Source of the DNA: Moniliophthora roreri
Taxonomy: Eukaryota > Basidiomycota > Agaricomycetes > Agaricales > Marasmiaceae
Length of the DNA: 64,000 nt
Assembly (NCBI GenBank): GCA_001466705.2
Contig: LATX02000200.1
Location: forward strand, 2,046,001 to 2,110,000
Direction of reading: 5' to 3'
Shown: positions 42,547-54,780 of the stretch, one piece after another
Layout of the letters: every line of letters starts with the position of its first letter
Position numbering within the stretch: the first letter of the stretch is position 1
Notes under the pieces: model-generated
What the model was told of the DNA's origin: nothing
What the model saw: only the letters and a program-made list of their open reading frames with translations
Database searches by the model: none
Translations under genes and position numbers: made by a program

Positions 42547-44276
42547 ATGTCTGCGCCCATAAACCTCCCAGAGGCACTTTCTGCTGATCCAACTGCACCA
42601 CCAACACTTTCCGGAATCGTCAATGCGCTTGCTGACGCTTCGTTAGCCGAGTGGGTATTCTGCTTTAGCCGATATTTCATAGCTGACAGCGAGTCGACAG
42701 TAGGGAGTCGGTTACTCCAAACTCCTCCACATCCTCTGACCCCAAAGAAAAAGGCGGTACACCAGTCATAAAACCAGTTCCGGCCGACGTTTCAGCACAC
42801 GAGCAAGTTGTTACGCCTTGGGATGTTCAGGGTTCCGTCGGGCAAGATGGGAAGCAACAGGCGATCGACTACGACAAGCTTATTGAGCAGTTTGGAACAC
42901 GGAGAGTTGACGAAGCGCTACTTCAAAGGTTCGAGAAGTTGACCGGACACAGACCGCATATCTTCCTGAGGAGAGGGATGTTCTTCTCACATCGGTGCGT
43001 TCCATTTTTTTGGATGTGTTGAGATATTCTCATTATGAAGCAGAGAATTTGACAAGATTCTTGATCGATATGAACAGGGAAAACCATTCTTCTTGTACAC
43101 TGGACGTGGGCCCAGCAGTGACAGTATGCATCTCGGACACATGATACCTTTCGTTTTCACCAAGTGAGTAAAAACACTGTCTCATATCGGCACCTTGACT
43201 CAGCGCCTAACAGGTGGTTACAGGACGTCTTTGGGGTCCCTCTAGTCATCCAGTTAACGGGTACGTGGCATAATCACATCGCGTGATCCTCGTCTAATCT
43301 TCGGGCAGACGATGAAAAATTTCTGTTCAAACACCAACTAAAAGTCGAGCAAACCAAGGAATTCGCAAGGATGAATGCACGAGATATCATTGCTTGTGGA
43401 TTTGACCTGGACAAAACGTTCATTTTCAGTAACTACGACTATGTCGGTGGACCGTTCTACGAGAATGTCTCCAAGATATCGCGTCAGATAACGTATAGCC
43501 AGGCGAAAGCGACTTTTGGGTTCCAAGATTCGTGAGTTTTCGCTCTTCTTTCTCGTATTAGTACATAACCTAATTCGCCACCATGCGTAGTGACAACATC
43601 GGAAAGATTCATTTTGCCGCAATCCAAGCCACACCTTCTTTCTCCAACTCCTTCCCCCAAATATTCGGGACTCAATCCAATATTCCATGTCTCATTCCCT
43701 GCGCTATCGACCAAGATCCTTACTTCAGGTTGACGCGAGACGTTGCCCAAAAACTCAAATACCCCAAACCGACGCTCCTTCATTCCAAGTTCTTCCCAGC
43801 CCTGCAGGGACCACAAACCAAGATGAGCGCCAGTGATCCCAATAGCAGTATCTACATGAGCGATACGAAGAACCAGATCAAAAATAAAGTGAATAGGCAC
43901 GGGTTCTCTGGCGGGCAGGAGACTGAAGAAGAACATAGAAGATTAGGCGGTGATACGGAGGTGGATGTTGCGTATCAGTACCTGTCATTCTTCTTAGATG
44001 ATGACAATGAGTTGGTGAAAATGGGAGAGGACTATCGCGCCGGTCGCTTATTGACTGGGCAGCTCAAGGCTAGATGCATTGAGGTCCTGCAGAAGTTCGT
44101 GGGCGACTTCCAAGAGGTCAGTCTTCGTCTTGTCAGTCCAAGTCTTCACCGCATTGATCGACTCTGCTTAGCGGAAATCCAAAATTACGGAGGAGCAGAT
44201 CAATGCATTCATGGACAAGACACGAAAGATAGATCCTACTGTTGGAAAAGCGAAAACTACATCTGCTACGGCTTGA
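42547..44276 (+). CDS. WRS1: Tryptophanyl-tRNA synthetase, cytosolic
   Basis: Seven exons join in phase to about 470 residues. After a short, variable N-terminus ([14 protein letters not shown]) the eukaryotic extension VTPWDVQG .. [10 protein letters not shown] appears, then [19 protein letters not shown]. The class I signature [15 protein letters not shown] supplies the HIGH-like H-L-G-H. Further conserved blocks are [24 protein letters not shown] and [20 protein letters not shown]. The second signature is [16 protein letters not shown] (KMSAS). The ending is [18 protein letters not shown]. It charges tRNA-Trp with tryptophan in the cytosol. The acceptor of the first intron is ambiguous between two nearby AGs; the one giving ASLADRESVTPN keeps the frame. 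The gene is divergent from PY paralog 3. Confidence 0.95.
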
Positions 44277-46410
44277 CTAGACATCTACGCCTGTAGGAAA
44301 ACATTAGATAGGGTAACGAAGGTACTATTACACGAGATGCGTCCGGAAATGTATGAAAGACCACATGCCAACAAATGTCAGCAAATGGCGGCATTCACTG
44401 GAGCACACCGTTCAAGATAAACTGAGTACCAGTCTCCCGCAGCCTCTTGATTCGTCAAGGATCTGGGGATCCTTGGAAACAATCCCATGAACGGCCCTGT
44501 TTGCTTCTCCATCAATACTCCGGCGAAGGAGAAGTCCCGAGCGTTTGAGACGAAAAGACATCCTTGATATGGAGTTTTTTCAACACGTTATCGGGAACAT
44601 GTCTATATCTCGACTCATCAAGTGCCACCAAAAGCTCGATGATAGGCCCTCATTCGAAATCAGCCTGCAAAGAATCGGGCTATGTACAACTGGACGCCCG
44701 CCAGTAGTCCAGGCCGAGGCGGATGTGTTTCAATTTTGGTGCTACAACGTCACGTTGCAATTGTGAAGAGAATGTGGTCATCTTGTGCATGAAATATCCA
44801 GCGATGCAAGCAGCGGGAAAATGGTGTCCACGGAGTGAGTGTTTGACAATCCGCTGACAAGCATTCGTAAATTTGCCGGTTAGGCCCCTCTCTGGGGTCA
44901 AGTAAGGCCACTTTGAATGTTTCGAGGTTGGTCCCAAAATCTGATATGAATCGGGCCGATAGAAAACTGCAAAATCCGCGAATAGCTTGATCGAAAGGGA
45001 GAGTGTGCGAGAGGTTCGGTCTTAACACTCTCCAGCGGTTGAGGTTTGGGGCGCGTCCCAAAATCACCCGGTCCCCGCATTCGCATCACCATTCTCAGCC
45101 CTGCCAGTCACGCCTAACAGTCCCAATGGTCGAAGTCGAAGTCAAGGTCAGTGCCTTAGACCTCGGAGTCGTACTAACGTCGCGCGCTTGACCTCGCATC
45201 TCCTAAATAGGACGGTTTGGGACATATTGGAGGCGACAACATCGTTACAAAGTAATGAATCAAGGTGAACGAGTAAATTCCTCAGTGCCAAGTAAAGCCT
45301 ATAAACTTAGAGATTGGGATATCTCATCGACATTCCTCGGCAGTGGGTCGCTGATCATTTGCATATCCTGTTTGAGGAGACTGCCAGTAAAGTAAGAACC
45401 GGGGGGGATTTGAGGACTTCACATACACCGGTGGTAAAATCCTCGAACGTTGAAGACGCAAGTTCATTGCGTCTGGCTGAGGCTGGGTGATTCGCCGTCC
45501 GAGAATGAAAAGCCAGAAAGGTAACCAAATGTTGGCAGGTGTAAGCTGCCGAGACGTTTTTGAGACCTCGGCTGAAAATTGCACGGCGGAAATCATCCTA
45601 GCGGACGACTTAATAAGAATGAGAATGCATGAAGGTCAAATCCTAATACGCAAGAGAAGTCAACAAAAAACAGTGTCAAAATCAAGTCGTACGCACCTCA
45701 AGCAACTGGCTCCACGTCTCGAAGGTCCCCCAAACACTTACTATAATCACCCAGCCACAAAATTCCTCCCCAGTTTTGGCATCGGAATGGGAATCTGTAG
45801 ACTGTCGATGATAGCCACGGATAACAAAAAATCTTGAATTACAACTTCAAGTCTTCTGGGTACGGTTGTTGTCATCAACGTACGTTGCGTAGGGCTCCAA
45901 TCTGGAAACCTACTTTTCAATCTCATCCCCGTTTCCAATCCAAGCACACAGGCCAAGCGATATCCACATATAGCCGCATCTTTCGCCTTAGTAATCGACC
46001 GACTCAGACTGTAGCCGTAGTCATAGTCCTCGACAGAGCGTGTCCTTGCCAGTGGCTACTCTTGGGTGGGTATCATGAGGTGATGGAAAATCGTTTATCG
46101 GATGTCCTCGGCGTCAGCTGAATTCCAAGTTTGTATGGAGAGATTTTGGGCCACAATTGAGGCGACATGATGAGCGCGTTGAACCTGAGCGCTTAATCCA
46201 GTTCTGACCGTGACTGGGGCTGACCCGGGGTTCATTTGTTTAACGCTGTCAACATGGGGTACTTTTTGTTCTAAAATCTAATCATCTGCTGGACATGAGG
46301 CTTTCGAGCACTGTCACTCTCAACCTGCAGCGTTGGACCCTTGAAGCCATTCCACTTGCGCAAGGTCTTCATCAATCCCGAAATTCAGAGGTCCTTTCTC
46401 TGGGAAAGAC
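44277..46410. other. 2.1 kb without a supported gene
   Basis: Many short frames on both strands, none with a domain. Two loosely similar 30-bp stretches (about 45212 and 46146, around GGAGGCGACA/GAGGCGACAT) were noticed. The last ~115 bp hold an open frame from ATG 46295 that may belong to the next gene. Confidence 0.4.
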
Positions 46411-49400
46411 ATGTCAGATAAAGCAGCTAGCTTTGGCGACGTCCTATCTAGTGGCATCCAAGACGTTGCTGCTCTACTTCCTCTTCTCGGTACTGCTCAA
46501 TGCGAAAGACATGTTGGATCTGCTCTGGAGAAGGGGTACCTGTATGCAGCCGCGGCCTCACTCTCGCTATTTGGTAGCCTTGGAATCGTGAGAGCAGCAT
46601 TTGCGACGTTGCTCGCGACTATCGCGTACCCTTTTTACGGAGGCAAGTGGTTAGATGATGCTGGGTTTGCCACACCTGGTTCCGTCTCATCAATGGTCTC
46701 GATCGACAAGGACACCGGGTTATATGGTGCGGAGCTGAAACTACAAAAACTTTTGGAGGAGCAGCACATTGACCGTCCTGATATGGTTCTAGGGTTTGAG
46801 TGGACGGGTTGGAAGCGTGCAGAGGATGCTTCATATGATGCAGTAGAGGCTTTGAGATGTCTGGATCAGGGACGTTGGGATCAGGGCGGTGCTAGCTTCT
46901 CGGTACGTCTGATCTGCCGTTCGCGTCCTTGTTGTTCGCTCAATTTTACCTTTGAGCAGAACTACTACCGGGAGCTCGTCAAGGACGTGATGAGAATGGA
47001 TCTCAAAGAGCTGCTTAGAGACATCAACGCAATGAGCAGAAGGTTAGGTTTTAGAGGGCGACATATAATTAAGATTGGCCTTGAAGTACGTTACTCGACG
47101 TCTCTGCAATTGTGTTCTTACTCTAATCATGCCCCTATCCGATAGCCTTTTGTATCTTGGAACGCGCTACTTATAACTACTTCCGCGTTATCGGCAATTC
47201 TCAGCATCTCCCCTTATATTTTTCTCGCCAATGACCGTTGGAACAGCCCTTTGTCGTGGGTTTATCCAGCACTCCGTTCTTTTGGATCACTGTTGTGTGT
47301 CGTGTGCGTACAACTGGCACTTCAGCGTCGTATACATCGAATCATCAACACTAGTCTTGCTTGGATGAGGGTAAGGCAGAGGCATGGCGCCGTTTCCGAT
47401 GAAGCATGTGGAGCCAGACTTCAGGTCTTGGAGGGGCGAATCCGCACCTACCTGCTAAATGGATCTTCACCTGGCGGCTTGGAAGAAGGTTGGCAAGACG
47501 GCCTATCGACAGCTGAGCAACAGGAGCTTAATATGCTCTTGGTCAGTGACCCGGCGCTTGTGATGTATCAGCTCTTGATTGCTATTGGTATGGCGATGGT
47601 TGTGGCCGGCTACGTAGGCTGCTTTAGCATCGTTGGCCAAACAAAATTATCAGCTGGTCCCTACGTATGGTTTGCGATGGAGACCGTGCTCTCACTCATT
47701 CGCATCTCCATTTGGGGCTCAAATCCGTCATGGGATGAAAGTACGAGGTTGACGATGTCACTCCGCCTCCACAAATCGCAAGATACATATTACCCTCTCA
47801 TAACATGTCCCAATAACAGCGAAGAATTAGGATTTGTAGAAAACGCTCCTTCCCAAAAACCTTTCGCTGTATATACAGAGGCAGAATTCTTTGCCACTGC
47901 AACGGCTTGGATCGGCCCTCTCCAACGATTGGGGCTCAATGCAGTTACGCTGTATTACGCGCTTATCGTTCACAAATCATTCCTTGCGTCCGGAGCAGAC
48001 AAAGAGCACAAATACCTTTGTATCACAATGCTGCTTACGGATTCCCGTTCATTCTCATTCCTCTGTCGTGGACGCAACAGCGAATCTATCGACCTATTTG
48101 CTTCAAGACTGGAGGCCCTTCCTAGCATAGGCTCGTACCAGGTCTCTATCGTCAGCCAGGTGAAAAGCGGGAATGACGGATTTCTGCGAAGTCAGCTGTT
48201 TCGCGACATCGTCGCCCATGCTTATCGTCTCAGCGTTCGTTTATTTGGAGATCGGAGGGACAAGTTGCATGTCAAATGGAATCTGTCTGGCTTCCAGACT
48301 TTCCATATTCCCGAAACTCCTCCTGACAGTGCTCCGTTATCAGTGTACGACCAGGAGTACATCGGATTACGGAGATTATGGGACCTATTGCTGGCATACT
48401 TTCAGGGCCCATGGCATCGCATAAGCAACGGTACTGACATGGACGAAAGCACTTCTTTCTACTGCGAAACTCTCGCGTTAATCGAGACCACCGTTTTAGA
48501 AGTATACATGTGGTGTAGAGAGCGCCGATTTCTCGACACTTGCGCTGGAGGGGGCGAGAGGCTTGCAGCGCAGTTACTCCCGGAGTGTGTTTATGCGATG
48601 CAAGGAAGAATTGCAATGGAGAAACGTGAATTTCTCTCAAGGCATAAGTGGGATCAGAGTGAACACATCCTCGAAGGGCTGACGGGGGAGCAAATCAGAA
48701 TAGGATGGGATAACCTGCAGACCGAACTCACAAAGCTCAGGATGTATGCACCGAACAATAATTTCTATCGACTAATCAAGGCAGTCTGGGAAAGGATTCA
48801 CGTCGAAGAAGAGATAGAGTCGATAATGGAGCTGTGCATTCATCTGAAGGTGTTACCTGCCTCGATATACATGGCGCTCAACATTGATGCTACCAACACG
48901 GGTGTAGAAGGACTCCAAAAGGAATTGCACATGTTGCTGCGTCTACTCAAAGCTATTGCGAAAGTCCAGACCCCCGTCACCGGGGTTCCCTACGTCTCTG
49001 TTAAGGAAGCGTTAACCCTGACCGGCATTTCAATGAATGAGCGGCTTTGTGCCCTCGCACTTGACCCTCAACTCCTTCGTCACGGCGTTCCTGGTACACC
49101 AAGCGAAGGTGTCTCAAAAGGTTTTAAAAAGGATAGCTTAGGTCGTATTCTGGATGTAATTGCCCATCCCAACCAGAAAGGTCAACCAGAGCAAATGACG
49201 ACCCTCATCATCCAGTCAGCCGAATTATTGTCTGAGTACTTCCCGAGAGTAGCAGTAACTAACCATGTCACGAAGAATCCCAACATCATATGCCTTTCTG
49301 GAATGGATTGCCATTGGCAAGGCGAGGACTGCGAGATGCCACATTGCAAAGCAGCCCTTGCAAATCGTCAGTTATGGAAGGAATGGGTGAGGAGAAGTCC

Positions 49401-49782
49401 ATCTTTCGCATATTTAGTGGGATTTGAAGGCCGTTTCAGTCATGAAGTCGAAGCAAAGGGAGATAGTATTGAGCTGTTCGACAAGGGCGGGTGTTTGGTT
49501 TTGTTATACTGCCCGGATCTAGGAGAGCTCACACTCTCACTCTCTGTGCGAATAGGAGGAGATCCGATGGAACTTTCTGCTGTTCTGATATCTGACCAGG
49601 GAAACAGTCCTCATATAGTCACCAAAACGGTAGCTAGGTCTGATGACCCTAGAGCAGAGCGTGTTGTCTTTGAATTTTCAAATGTTCCTAAAGGAACTGG
49701 GGAGATTCAGGTCGGGCGTATCAATGGAACATTCACTTGGGAGATACAAGGACTGATCCATGTTCACTGGAGTAGCAATTGA
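46411..49782 (+). CDS. Large agaricomycete membrane protein, family without a name
   Basis: Three exons (46411-46902, then about 46960-47083, then about 47141-49782) give about 1,080 residues. MSDKAASFGDVLSSGIQDVA leads to LLPLLGTAQCERHVGSALEK and hydrophobic segments (LYAAAASLSLFGSLGIVRAA). A second cluster follows (ALLITTSALSAILSISPYIF, ALRSFGSLLCVVCVQLAL), then MYQLLIAIGMAMVVAGYVG. The remaining ~600 residues are soluble, Trp/Leu-rich and end in a beta-rich part (ELTLSLSVRIGGDPMELSAV). I know the opening block from many mushroom genomes, where no function is assigned. The long last exon with no introns is unusual here. An ATG at 46295 starts a frame that looks like a natural N-terminus (MRLSSTVTLNLQRWT) but is off by one or two bases. 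Confidence 0.75.
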
Positions 49783-50078
49783 TCGGCTCGGCAAGGGCTC
49801 AATGACGATTCGATTCCCCTTTATTGTGGAGGTCTAGAGGGCGAAAGCTAGAAAAAGGAAGCATTTCAATGGGAGGAGTATCATGATATAGGTAGCTGAA
49901 ACCTTTGTGAATCTGTGTGGCAGGTATATTATATATGTACATTGTAGCGCCTACAAGTTACGAAATACACGGTATGCCTTTGAATTGTTCTCTATTGTTC
50001 TCTATTTCTTCCTGTGCAATTCGCGCTTAGTAGCCAGGTTATCAAGCTTCGAAGCAACGTGGTGAACGCCCAAATTAT
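49783..50078. other. Convergent intergenic region
   Basis: 3' ends of the large membrane gene and PY paralog 4; nothing else seen. Confidence 0.5.
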
Positions 50079-51640
50079 CTACACGTATCCTCCAGGAGGC
50101 AGAGTTGGTGATTGGGTCTGACTGGGTCCATCAGGGCCAGCCCCAGTCACTGTAATTATTGGTAACGGGGGAAGTTCCCTTACGCTCCCCTGAGGCAACG
50201 CCGACGGAGGGAGCGCAAGCGTACTTCGTCGGGAACGATAGCTAGGAAGCGTCGTGACGCTGTTGAATGAGCCATTGCGAGATAGCTGGGAGATACTGGG
50301 TGCCCGTGACGTGAATGAGGGAGGTGGTGATCTGAATGGCGACGGAGGCACTGTTGAAGGAGTTGGCAGCGATTCACTGGCGGCGCCACTGACAGGAGAA
50401 TGAGTATCAATGTCAATCGGCGTCACCGATGCCGAAAATCTGTCCTCGAAGTTGGGGCCATTATTGAGTGATACAGATGTGGGATGCTGCACAGGTGCCA
50501 CATTGACATCATGATATGATGGACGTGAACCAGATGTCTCCAGCATTTCCCGTTGATCTATTACACCAGTATCTTCTGAAACCCGTGCCAGCGGCGCAGT
50601 TGGTTCAATGGAAGTTGTCCACACGGATGCTCGTGGTATTTGCACAGGTTGTGGTAAACCGAACGCTATCGTCAAGTTTGGGATTTTGATTCGCGGAGGG
50701 GCTGTAACAAATCGCTCGTTCATCATCCATTGGCAGACATCAGATAGAATTAAAGACGTTACCTGATCGACGGTAGTACCAGCACATCCCTCCAAAGACG
50801 ACAGCCATGATCATGGTGACAACCAAAAAAGCGATGGAAATATATAGAAACGGTGGGGGTCTCCTCAAGGATATTTCGGTAGCAAAGAAACTCAGCGAGG
50901 ACATCAGAGGGTAGAATAGAGAGTTCTGCCAAATCTCCCGTACGTTCTGCTAAAGTGAAAGTCAGTCATTTCATTCAGAGATGCAAGGAGAAGGGGTACA
51001 TACTCTATTGTGTTTCCAACACTCATACGTGTACCAAATGAAGCCACCAACAAAGACTATCCACACAACCAGCTCAACCACCTCAAGCCGAAACCTCAGC
51101 GTGAACGGGGTGCTGGGAGCGGGAAATCGAGAGCGCACGTTGGTAGTACGGACAACCTGGCCAACAAAAAAAGCAGGGCGAGACAAGAGTTGCACGAATG
51201 TAAAGAGAAGTTGTGCTCCGTTGACTGCTACGAAAACCGTGCACAGCACCCATAGATGGAGAAGAAGGATTGCGATGTTCTCTAACTGAATCTTGGAACG
51301 GGACCTGAATGAGCCATCAAGTAGTGAGTCTACCGAGTCAACGAATTTGAATGAACTCACAACTCCCCTGTCTGGTAAAGATCTTCGTTGGGACAGGAAG
51401 TGACACTGGTCGAGCACAGCGCGTCCAGCTCTTTGAAACACTTTTCGTTTACGGGGTATAACGAAGCTTGTAGAGCAATCACTAGGCTTGCGGGAACGAG
51501 TGCAACAACAACGAAAGATGCTCTCGACTGAGAGAAACCGTATTTCTGAAGGGAAAAGTCGAAGCCAAACAATTAGTCGGCTAAATTCGAATGGAAAAGT
51601 GTGAGGAACTCACTAGTTTTTCTAAGCGATAAAGCGGCAT
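50079..51640 (-). CDS. PY-motif multi-pass membrane protein, paralog 4 (intact, most diverged)
   Basis: Five exons (51640-51614, 51545-51361, 51304-51004, 50949-50763, 50701-50079) join in phase to 440 residues, with the same exon plan as paralog 1. The 27-nt first exon is MPLYRLEKL. Membrane segments are FVVVALVPASLVIALQASLY, IAILLLHLWVLCTVFVAVN, LEVVELVVWIVFVGGFIWYT and LYISIAFLVVTMIMAVVFG. NEKCFKELDALCS takes the place of NEKWFGELEELCS. The tail is Ser/Pro/Thr-rich with SFNSVTTLPSYRSRRS and VRELPPLPI. The conserved PY motif and terminal LP-x-LP motif in an otherwise diverged tail argue that both are under selection. Likely a membrane protein of unknown role. Confidence 0.8.
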
Positions 51641-52163
51641 ACCAGCCACCTGGGCCGGGCAGGTGGTCTGTAGACAAGGATCCTCAGCAGATTCTTTATA
51701 ACCAGTAGATCCTCAAGCAGTGTCGTTGTAGCGACATAAATTGAGTGGTTGCTAGAGCACTAGCCGCATTTTGACGGTACCCACTTTGATAAATGAATTG
51801 GATATCCATCTCGATGCACAATGCACATTGCACAAGCGCCCACCAATAATCAGGGATTTAATATTGACGCCAAATACTGTTACCACGTCTTGTTGGTATC
51901 CCATTCAAAACGAACATATACTTTTACTGGTTTGATTCTGGGTCTGCAAAATGATGCGGGAACTCTGGGGCAGGCGGGTGAACGTTGAGAAATGCAACAA
52001 ATCGGAAAAGCGTCGAGAGCAGTGTGGGATCAAATCGTTAGAACACATCTTGATTAGGTGCAATAATAGCGAAGTGCTGAACAAGACTAGAAACCTACAA
52101 TAGAAGAACCTGACGCGTAACATACAAATACACAGATGATCAAGAAAAAGAAACCCGCCTCTA
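51641..52163. other. Promoter of PY paralog 4 and 3' flank of the DUF262 gene
   Basis: A TATAAAG on the minus strand (51694-51700) lies 54 nt before ATG 51640. No gene seen. Confidence 0.5.
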
Positions 52164-54181
52164 TCATGTACCACCGCCCTGCTCTGGCTGAGGTTGAGAC
52201 TGAGGCAGGTACATTCCACTCCCTACAGCCTGCAACCAATTTGCCATCAACTGGGGTGTTATCTGCGGAGGCATACCTCCAACTGCGCCCATCAATTGCG
52301 CTTGGGCCTGCATAACCGCGTTCATGTCCATCGCCGGGATGCTGGAGAAGCCTGGTGAACTAGGCTCACCCTTTACGTCTCCTCCAGCCGGCATTTCATT
52401 GGGCGAAGGTAGTCGTTGAGGATTCGCAGGACCAGAACCCGGCTCGGTAATTGGAGTGGCGGATGGCGTTAATGGTGCCTTCGCACTCGGAGTCCTCTTT
52501 GCTGCTTGGAGCACCGATGGCTGCGATGTGGTGGAGACACCATATCGACCCTTCTTCTTGGACTGCTTCCTGGACTGTGCCTCGTAGTCACTTTCGTCGT
52601 TGTCGTCATTGTCATTGTTGGCTGCTCTTCTCTTTCCTTTGCCCTTCTTCCTGCTCTGCTCAGCGTTGGCACTCACAGAAGAGCTTGTGCCGGAGAAGTT
52701 CCAAGGGTCACGACCGGCACGGAACACGAAATCAAACATGCTCCTTCCTACTCGACTGTTCATCCGGACGTCCTCATGTCCTTCCCTCAGATGAGTTCTC
52801 ATACAAGTTATTAGCTCGGAGAACCTCTTGAGATCGCCCTTGAGTTCAGACTGAGTGACATAGGCTAACATGATAATCCCTGCCATCTCAATCGGGGCTA
52901 CTTTGGTGGAGATTCCGGATGCCGAGCGGAAAGATAGGTTGTACCTGGGACACACGGATTAGACATTGCACGAAATTAGCCGCTAATATAAGCACTTACT
53001 TTCGATTCGTAGCAACCTTGACAGTAAATTCGAATGCTTCTTCAATCTTCTTCTTGAACGCAGGCGGAACTTCACCGTACTCTCCATCGTCGTCGTCATC
53101 ATCATCATCATCAAAGTATTCATTGTCATGGTCAGGATTGACTTTCTTCCTCTTCTTCCGGCCCGTTGTTTTACGCGCTCCCGAAGTTGGCGCATCGACT
53201 TTTTCCGACAACCATTTTTCTATTTGTGCGATTCCGGCGAGGGCAAGGTTTTTATCCTTGTTGTTCGATTTCCACTTGTCGAGCGAGTATACCGCCAACG
53301 CAAAAACGTGATAATCCCTGGCTCTCTCTTTGTCCCATGAAATGTCGGGGTGCCCGAGAGTTTGGTCTGTATTGTATCGGTTGAGGAGCCCGCGGATAAA
53401 ATCGGCGCGGGGTGTCGAGATGGCTTGGAGTTTTTCGGCTGGGGTAAGGGCAACGCCGAGTTGTACGCGCTAATACAATGTCGGCTGGGTTCAGCACGTC
53501 GCGGGGTGAGGGTACGAGACAACTACGTACTCGGAAAATATCCCTCTCATCGCATTGCTTTAGCTCACCATACTCGACACACACCACTTGTTTGTTGGCG
53601 AAGATAGTTCGGTACTTTTCCGGTAAAATAGTTTTACGACCTGGTTTGCCTGGGTTGTCTTTGTACCAAAACTGCTGGCCAGTGTGTGGGTCTTTGTGCG
53701 GTATCATGCCCTCCATGAAGAGCCGAATACTAGTGAGTCGTTGCTTGCCATCGATGCATACACGGGATTCGGAACCGTCATCGTGGGTTGTTACGGCTGT
53801 TCAAGTGGTCAGCGAGTAAAAGAAAATGCCGTCGGATGCGATGAATTTACCAAATATGATGGGTGGAATGTAATAGTTCCTCAGAATAGAATCAATGAGC
53901 TGCGATTGTTTCTCCTTGGTCCAAACGACGTCTCGTTGATACTCTGGGTCAAGGTCGATGCCGCCCAAATGAATTTGCTCAAAGAGGGCCTGTGCAGTGT
54001 ACGTCGTTGCTCGTGGAGGTTTCAGAGCGTTTTGTAAGGTGTATTCATTGTCTTGGTGGACGTTGGTTTTAGTTCGACCTTTCTTCCTCGTACTGGTTTT
54101 TGAGGCTTGTTGCGGTGCGTACTCTTGATCGAGTTCGTCTTCGTCGGTAAGTTGGGAAGAGAGTTCAGAATCGGTGTCCAT
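52164..54181 (-). CDS. DUF262 (GmrSD N-terminal) domain protein
   Basis: ATG 54181; exons join at about 53854, 53531 and 52999, with a stop at 52164. After an acidic and Lys-rich start comes LDPEYQRDVVWTKEKQSQLIDSIL, then IPPIIF and RVCIDGKQRLTSIRLFMEG. The D-G-x-Q-R-L-T-S motif and the Y-Q-R-x-x-V-W motif are the DUF262 signatures, a ParB/Srx-like fold that binds or hydrolyses nucleotides in bacterial GmrSD restriction systems. Next come VQLGVALTPAEKLQA and an insert with a KKRKK patch and a run of nine Asp. The C-terminal third is disordered (RKKGKGKRRAAN, a Pro-rich tail ending in Gln/Pro). The basic patches suggest a nuclear protein. The DUF1524 HNH nuclease half of GmrSD is not visible. 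Confidence 0.85.
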
Positions 54182-54660
54182 GGGCTTTCTGGTGGGGTCT
54201 TAGCACACACCCGAAAGGCATATTCGCGAATGACAAACCAAAATCCTGTCAAAAATCTCGGGTAGATACCTTTTCAACATATAGGTGAATCAATAAATCA
54301 GCAGCAAGTCTAGAAAAAAATAGTACCAAGAAAAAAACTCGACTGTTCTAGTCGAACTGTGCAGTTACAGGTGGTGGTGGTGTGGTGGTGGTGGTGCTGA
54401 AACAACCGACGCGTTTGTCTTTCCGCAAGCGCCTGCAACAACGTCAATGACCACCATCAATGATCAGCAGGGTTCAGCGTCAGTTTCAATCAGATCTTGG
54501 GACGTAGATTCAATTTTCTGCACCCGACAAACAACTCATTTCATCTTGCGGGAGAAGAATACAGTCGGGAATCCAATGGCACACTCTGGGCATCATTATT
54601 CGAGGCATCAAGATTCATCCATTCGTTAGCGGGGACACGTTTGGGTATAGCTGCTCAGGC
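54182..54660. other. Intergenic, promoter side of the DUF262 gene
   Basis: It contains a short (GTG)n-like run near 54372-54400. No gene seen. Confidence 0.5.
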
Positions 54661-54670
54661 TATATATAAG
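54661..54670 (+). promoter_or_regulatory. TATA box before the secreted-protein relic
   Basis: TATATATAAG, 120 nt before the ATG at 54781. Confidence 0.4.
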
Positions 54671-54780
54671 GCACGTAGGCGACGGTCAATGTCGGTAGCC
54701 AGCACATAGACCCTTAACGACACAATCATTCAGGCCAAGCCCAGATACCACAAGCCAGAGGACAGTGCCCCCCTTACCAC

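Noticed and set aside
45200..46180. Two loosely similar 30-bp stretches (GGAGGCGACA / GAGGCGACAT)
   Set aside because: The similarity does not extend beyond the short core, so it is probably chance.
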